Assembly: GCA_937997955.1 (NCBI GenBank)
Contig: CALLDR010000143.1
Location: 1 to 8,126 of the forward strand
Reading direction: 5' to 3'
Source of the DNA: an uncultured Emergencia sp.
GTDB lineage: Bacteria > Bacillota > Clostridia > Peptostreptococcales > Anaerovoracaceae
DNA length: 8,126 nt
Positions 4,666 through 8,126 of this stretch are shown here, piece by piece (position 1 is the first letter of the stretch; each line of letters opens with the position of its first letter). The notes beneath the pieces are model-generated. The model worked only from the letters and a program-made list of their open reading frames with translations, made no database searches and was not told where the DNA came from. Made by a program: the position numbers and the translations under genes.

Positions 4666-5544
4666 CGAGTCAGTGCCCAGATCTTCCAGGGACTTGAATT
4701 GATACCCTTCTTCTTTCCATTTGGTTATCAGCTCCTGGAGAACCTGGGCATTTGTCTTTGATGTGGAATGAAGCAGTATGATCGCTCCATTGTGGGTCCG
4801 GGGCAGCAGCTTCGACAGCGCCTCCTCTCTGGACGGCTGCTGATCTACATACCAGTCCACGTAGGCCAGGCTCCAAAACGCCGTCTGATACCCCATTTTC
4901 TGCGCCATCTGCAGGTTGGCGAAGCTGAACTTTCCCTGAGGCGGCCGGTAGAATTTCTTCATATTTTTCCCCGTAGCTTCCTTATAGAGCTTTTCTACCT
5001 GTTCCAGCTGCTGACGGAAAGCGTCCTCGTCCATGATGGCGGACATATCCGGGTGGTCCATGGTATGGTTGCCGACGATGTGGCCTTCCTCTTCCATCCT
5101 TTTCACCAGCTCCGGATTCTGCTCGATATAGGTTCCTACCACGAAAAACGCCGCCGGTACCTTTTCTTTTTTCAAAACGTCCAGAATCTCCGGCGTATAG
5201 CCGTTCTCGTAGCCGGCGTCAAAGGTCAGATACAGCACCTTTTCATCTTCATCGCCGCAGTAATACGCGTCGTATTCGGCCAATTCTTCGGGAGAAGCGT
5301 TTCCGACCGGCCTCTGTCCATCTTGCTGAAAGGACAGCCCCCAGTTGGTCACCTCCGTGCTGGCAGCCGTTCCGGCAGATGCCGCCTCCGTCTGTCCGCC
5401 GCCCGGATTTTCCCCGGTCTGCTCCTGTCCCATATGGCCCGGCTGAATCACCCGGTAGCCCGCCGCCAAACCTACGGCAAGGACTGCCGCCAGCGCGCCC
5501 GTTCCGGCCCTTTTCAGTTTTTTCTTATTCAAACTCATAAACAT
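4654..5544 (-). CDS. PdaA-like polysaccharide deacetylase (cortex-type peptidoglycan N-acetylmuramate deacetylase)
   Basis: 296 residues, carbohydrate esterase family 4. A basic start (KKKLKR) and hydrophobic residues 16-30 form a signal or membrane anchor, then a low-complexity linker (about 38-65) and a NodB-like domain. Motifs: LTFDAGYENGYT (106-117, catalytic Asp109), NHTMDHP (159-165; metal His160 and His164), YRPPQGKFS (199-207, Arg200), SLAYVDW (225-231) and ILLHS (256-260, His259). NWGLSF (67-72) and FDxGYENGYT are typical of PdaA, which deacetylates muramic acid on the path to cortex muramic-delta-lactam. Odd: the second metal-site Asp of CE4 enzymes is Ala110 (Asn in Bacillus PdaA). 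It should act outside the membrane, probably in the forespore space. The start is uncertain: ATGs at 5544 and 5538, neither with a ribosome binding site. It lies downstream of the kinase gene across 264 repetitive bases. Alternative: a vegetative deacetylase of the same family. Confidence 0.87.
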   Translation of the reverse strand: MFMSLNKKKLKRAGTGALAAVLAVGLAAGYRVIQPGHMGQEQTGENPGGGQTEAASAGTAASTEVTNWGLSFQQDGQRPVGNASPEELAEYDAYYCGDEDEKVLYLTFDAGYENGYTPEILDVLKKEKVPAAFFVVGTYIEQNPELVKRMEEEGHIVGNHTMDHPDMSAIMDEDAFRQQLEQVEKLYKEATGKNMKKFYRPPQGKFSFANLQMAQKMGYQTAFWSLAYVDWYVDQQPSREEALSKLLPRTHNGAIILLHSTSKTNAQVLQELITKWKEEGYQFKSLEDLGTDSKGR

Positions 5545-5549
5545 GGTAG

Positions 5550-5574
5550 AGTATATGCGCCCCCGCCATGTTCT
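5550..5574 (-). promoter_or_regulatory. Possible sporulation-sigma promoter just before the deacetylase gene
   Basis: On the minus strand CATATACT (5557-5550), a typical sigma-E -10 and close to sigma-G ones, lies 5 nt before the first ATG, with GCATA about 16 nt upstream as a possible -35. B. subtilis pdaA is under sigma-G. The start would fall on or next to the first ATG, giving a leaderless message, which would explain the missing ribosome binding site but may be coincidence. Confidence 0.25.
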
Positions 5575-5740
5575 ATGCCAGTTATTCCAGTTCTTTCAGC
5601 TATTTCAGCTGTGCCTGCTGTCCCGGCCGCTTCAGCTGTTTCGGGCCGCTCCAGCTGTTTTAGCTGTCCCAACGGGTTTGCTGTTTCAGCAGTCCCAACG
5701 GTTTCAGCCGCTTCAGCCGTTTCGGGCCTCTTCAGCTTCG
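5575..5740. repeat. Degenerate 9-bp minisatellite with 81-bp higher-order period
   Basis: TTCAGC recurs at 5595, 5604, 5631, 5685, 5703, 5712 and 5731, mostly at multiples of 9 bp, within units like TTCAGCTGT. Blocks repeat 81 bp apart: the 25 bases from 5631 match those from 5712 at 22 positions. On the minus strand one frame stays open through it, encoding Glu-Thr-Ala-rich repeats (RPETAEAA twice) and closing in an ATGA overlap with the second deacetylase ATG (5538), but it has no ATG or ribosome binding site. Confidence 0.75.
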
Positions 5741-5760
5741 CGCGGGGCGGAGGGCTTCAC

Positions 5761-5810
5761 CGCCTTTGTCATGCCTTGTCACGCTTTACCACGCTTTGTC
5801 ATGCCTTGTC
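5761..5810. repeat. Five tandem 10-bp repeats after the kinase gene
   Basis: Units at 5761, 5771, 5781, 5791 and 5801: CGCCTTTGTC, ATGCCTTGTC, ACGCTTTACC, ACGCTTTGTC, ATGCCTTGTC. Units 2 and 5 are identical. The array meets the histidine kinase stop codon (5809-5811). Together with the 9-bp array it fills the space to the deacetylase gene; I see no terminator there. Confidence 0.8.
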
Positions 5811-7041
5811 ATAACCTCACCGTAAACCGGGTGCCGAACTCCGGCCGGGACAAAATCTCGATCTCACCGTTGTGGGCGTCCACGATCCACTTAGCGATGG
5901 ACAGCCCCAGGCCGGTGCCGCCCTCGCTGCTGTTTCTCGCCGCGTCTGACCGGTAAAACCGTTCAAATACGTGTACCACCTCTGACTCCGCCATGCCGAT
6001 ACCCTCGTCCTGGACGATGTACGCCGGACGCCCCTTTGACAGAGTTGCCGCCAGACGTATGGTGTCGCCGGGCCGGGAATACTTTGACGCGTTCTGCACC
6101 AGGATCCGCAGGGACTGCTTGACCATGGCCAGATCGCCGTAGACCGTGACCGGTTTGTCCCCCTCAAAGACGTACCGGTGGCTGTCGTCGATCATCATGG
6201 ATTCCTCCCATACGTCGCGAACCATCTCGGTCAGATCAAAATCAGCGAATTCCAGGGTATTGCGGCCGCTGTCGCCCCGGGCCAGGAACAAAAGCTGCTC
6301 GATCAGGCTCTTCATATGATCCGACTCGTTTTTGATGGCCTCGATGGCCTCGTTGAGAATCTGCGGATCTTCCTTTCCCCACCGGTCCAGCATATTGACA
6401 TAGCCCTGGATCACCGAAATCGGCGTCCGCAGCTCGTGGGAAGCGTCAGAGACGAACCGCTCCTGCTGCAGCCTGCTCTCCCGCATCCTGTCAAGCATGT
6501 TGTTGATGGCGATCTCCAGGCTCTGCAGATCCTGGTCGCCGGTGGTCACGTGGGCGTCCGGGCTGTCCGGGTCCAGCCTGCGGATAGCCTGCTCCATATT
6601 CTGCACCTTGCCGCTGTCAAAAGGCTGGCTGGCAAGCTGCTCCGCCCGCAGCGCCATGTCCGCGATGGGCCGCATCAGCTGGCGGACCTTTCCCGCGCCA
6701 AAGAGGCTGGACACCAGGACCACGGCCTCAGCGATCAGCAATACGGCCGCGGGCATTTTCAGCAGCGCGAACAGATCCTGGAAGTCATATCCGTATTGTC
6801 TGCCGTTTTCGGTCTCTATGATATACCGCAGGGTCTCAAAGGGCGTTCCCGTAAAATATCTGTCCGCGACCTCCTGTCCCTCGGGCACCACACCCTCTCT
6901 CCACAGGAAAAAAGCGGTAAAAACCGCGATCAGGAGCACGAGATCGATCAGGAGAAAATCGGAAAACTGCCTCAGCCAGAACTCCATATTGATCCGCCGG
7001 GCGATGGACGTCATTTTGCTGCTATTTTTGTTTCTTTCCAT
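5809..7041 (-). CDS. Sensor histidine kinase, HAMP-HisKA-HATPase, two membrane segments
   Basis: 410 residues. A basic cytoplasmic start, membrane segment 1 (29-47, FLLIDLVLLIAVFTAFFLW), an outside loop of only about 50 residues, membrane segment 2 (97-115), a HAMP-type linker (about 117-195), the HisKA dimerisation helix with phospho-acceptor His202 in SDASHELRTPISVIQGYV, and a HATPase domain with N box LVQNASKYS (Asn317), G1 DEGIGM (345-350), F box VFERFYRSD and G2 GGTGLGLSIAKWIVD (374-388). All catalytic boxes are intact. The short loop points to sensing in or near the membrane (stress, antimicrobial peptide or envelope state); the signal is not readable. AAGGGG 8-9 nt before the ATG supports the start; the response regulator ends 14 nt upstream, so they form one transcription unit. 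Resembles the ArlS/BaeS type; no specific name is justified. Confidence 0.96.
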   Translation of the reverse strand: MERNKNSSKMTSIARRINMEFWLRQFSDFLLIDLVLLIAVFTAFFLWREGVVPEGQEVADRYFTGTPFETLRYIIETENGRQYGYDFQDLFALLKMPAAVLLIAEAVVLVSSLFGAGKVRQLMRPIADMALRAEQLASQPFDSGKVQNMEQAIRRLDPDSPDAHVTTGDQDLQSLEIAINNMLDRMRESRLQQERFVSDASHELRTPISVIQGYVNMLDRWGKEDPQILNEAIEAIKNESDHMKSLIEQLLFLARGDSGRNTLEFADFDLTEMVRDVWEESMMIDDSHRYVFEGDKPVTVYGDLAMVKQSLRILVQNASKYSRPGDTIRLAATLSKGRPAYIVQDEGIGMAESEVVHVFERFYRSDAARNSSEGGTGLGLSIAKWIVDAHNGEIEILSRPEFGTRFTVRL

Positions 7042-7055
7042 CTGACGATCCCCTT

Positions 7056-7730
7056 CTAGTCTTCTTTGACGGCATATCCCACGCCGCGGACGGTGGTAAT
7101 GAACCGTATGCCGAATCGCTCGTCGATCTTTGTGCGAATGTATCTGACATAGACGTCGATGACGTTGCTTTCACCCATGTAGTCATAGCCGCACACCGCC
7201 TGCAGCAGCTGCTCTCTGTTCATGACGATGTTCTTATTCTCCATCAAAGTCCTGACCAGCTCGTATTCCCTATGGTTCAGCTCTATGCTCTCTTCCCCAT
7301 AGGTCACCTCATGGCGGTCGATGTCCATAGTCACGCCCTTGGCCTGAAGCTTGCGTGTCTCCTTTGTTCCACGATCCCTCTTGCGCAGAATGACCCTGAT
7401 CCTGGCCAGCAGCTCCTCGATGGCAAAGGGCTTCGTGATGTAATCATCCGCGCCCGCGTCCAGGCCGGAGACCTTGTCCATGACCGCGTCCCGCGCCGTC
7501 AGCATGATCACGGGCACGTCGCTTTCCCTGCGGAGACGCCGCAGCACCTCCAGGCCGCTCAGCTCCGGCAACATGATGTCCAGCAGAACCAGATCCGCTC
7601 CGCAGGACAGGGCCAGCTCCAGCCCCGCCCTGCCGTTATACGCCTTTTCCACCAGGTAGCCCTCGTGGCGCAGCTCCAGCTCGATAAATCTGGCGATCTT
7701 CTCTTCATCCTCTATGAGCAAAATTTTCAT
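7056..7730 (-). CDS. OmpR/PhoB-family response regulator
   Basis: 224 residues, standard length. Receiver domain (1-115): acidic pair Glu7-Asp8, phospho-acceptor Asp51 in LVLLDIMLP, Thr78 in IMLTAR and Lys100 in YITKPF, all intact. DNA-binding winged helix (about 125-224): LNHREYELVRTLMENKNIVMNREQL, then recognition helix SNVIDVYVRYIRTKI and wing FITTVRGVGYAV. It should bind tandem direct repeats after phosphorylation by the kinase encoded directly downstream. AAAGGA 9 nt before the ATG serves as ribosome binding site. No promoter with both boxes is seen in the 62 nt before it, so it may be cotranscribed with the membrane protein gene upstream. Closest in general pattern to ArlR/CsrR regulators of Bacillota; target genes unknown. 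Confidence 0.97.
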   Translation of the reverse strand: MKILLIEDEEKIARFIELELRHEGYLVEKAYNGRAGLELALSCGADLVLLDIMLPELSGLEVLRRLRRESDVPVIMLTARDAVMDKVSGLDAGADDYITKPFAIEELLARIRVILRKRDRGTKETRKLQAKGVTMDIDRHEVTYGEESIELNHREYELVRTLMENKNIVMNREQLLQAVCGYDYMGESNVIDVYVRYIRTKIDERFGIRFITTVRGVGYAVKED

Positions 7731-7792
7731 GTAACGTCGTCCTTTCTTCTCTGCCCGGTCAGGTCTCCTCTGTCAAAAGGATTTCCGCCCGG

Positions 7793-8126
7793 CTATTCCC
7801 TGCTGAATTCCTGCTTCACATTTTCGGCTGCCTCAGCCGCCTTGTCGCAGGCCATATTCACGTCTACGGCTCTGGTAATCGCTCCCTTAAAGGCGTACCG
7901 GAATCCGAAAAAGAGACCTATCACCAGCAAAGGGACCACGATCCAGAACGCGAAGAGCAGGAGCACTACCAGCAGCAGCACCGGTATGGTGATGATCTCC
8001 TCCCCGTTCTTGCTGACGATAAAGAAGTTTTCGCAGCCTTTTTTGATCATCTCTCCGCACCACCGGATAAACTTCCTCATGGTGCTTTCCTTCGGCGTTT
8101 TCTCATATACCTTCGCGGCTTCCTGC
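7793..8126 (-). CDS. DUF4342-like small membrane protein, 5' end outside window
   Basis: The frame ends in TAG at 7793 and continues unbroken to the right edge. An ATG at 8080 gives 95 residues and follows AAGGA by 7 nt, but the codons above it (ending EAAKVYEKTPKEST) read naturally into the protein, and DUF4342 proteins usually carry an N-terminal UBA-like helical domain, so the true start probably lies beyond 8126. From the ATG at 8080: an amphipathic stretch (1-25, MIKKGCENFFIV), then EEIITIPVLLLVVLLLFAFWIVVPLLVIGLFFGFRYAF (27-64), a long hydrophobic region probably crossing the membrane once or as a hairpin, then a charged tail. The same-strand response regulator begins 62 nt downstream. 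Function of the family is unknown; the neighbour hints at an envelope-related role. Confidence 0.75.
   Translation of the reverse strand, partial: QEAAKVYEKTPKESTMRKFIRWCGEMIKKGCENFFIVSKNGEEIITIPVLLLVVLLLFAFWIVVPLLVIGLFFGFRYAFKGAITRAVDVNMACDKAAEAAENVKQEFSRE

Noticed and set aside
5575..5810. CRISPR array
   Set aside because: Units are 9-10 bp, contiguous and degenerate, with no spacers; no cas genes nearby.
4768..5814. Long plus-strand open frame of 348 codons opposite the deacetylase gene
   Set aside because: It is antisense to a clear CE4 deacetylase and continues through the low-complexity repeats; it has no recognisable domain or ribosome binding site. GC-rich codon bias of the real gene explains it.
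6178..7059. Plus-strand open frame of 293 codons opposite the histidine kinase gene
   Set aside because: It lies wholly over a kinase with all motifs intact; its product shows no family features.
7771..7776. TTGACA on the minus strand before the response regulator
   Set aside because: No -10-like box 16-18 nt downstream; the sequence there is GC-rich.

Overview
The window looks like chromosomal DNA from an anaerobic, spore-forming member of the Clostridia (Bacillota), probably a gut-type organism of fairly high GC. The basis is a complete cotJABC spore-coat operon, a PdaA-type polysaccharide deacetylase, a DUF1836 (MerR-like HTH) regulator, a DUF4342 membrane protein and an OmpR-type two-component system, with Gram-positive ribosome binding sites throughout. 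Genus cannot be fixed from the sequence. By hand count GC is about 62% at 6001-6060 but about 38% at 541-660, so the left end has a different composition.

Layout. (1) 1-1260: lower-GC segment on the minus strand with a lone PD-(D/E)XK-nuclease-like gene (251-1117), its own strong promoter, and a second gene 7 nt downstream that runs off the left edge. (2) 1334-1990, minus: a chloramphenicol-acetyltransferase-family enzyme with the catalytic His/Asp/Ser positions in place, divergent from (3) 2130-3446, plus: cotJA (TTG start, long Pro/Gln-rich insert), cotJB and cotJC (Mn-catalase), tightly coupled and ending at a bidirectional terminator. (4) 3577-4209, minus: the DUF1836 regulator. (5) 4240-4653: a gene-free stretch with back-to-back divergent promoters, a 33-bp imperfect dyad and a plus-strand promoter with perfect consensus boxes that faces no evident protein gene. 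(6) 4654-5544, minus: the PdaA-like deacetylase. (7) 5545-5808: gene-free low-complexity DNA with 9-bp units arranged at an 81-bp period, then five 10-bp units. (8) 5809-7730, minus: histidine kinase and response regulator, 15 nt apart. (9) 7793-8126, minus: DUF4342-type membrane protein, 5' end outside the window.

Function. Two themes stand out. Sporulation is represented by CotJ coat proteins with a sigma-E-like promoter and by a cortex-type deacetylase; envelope sensing by the two-component pair beside a small membrane protein. The DUF1836 gene and the promoter/dyad region upstream of it form a plausible autoregulated switch. No complete new system is evident. The best candidates for something undescribed are the possible transcript starting near 4405, the minisatellite between kinase and deacetylase genes, and the low-GC nuclease-like pair at the left edge.
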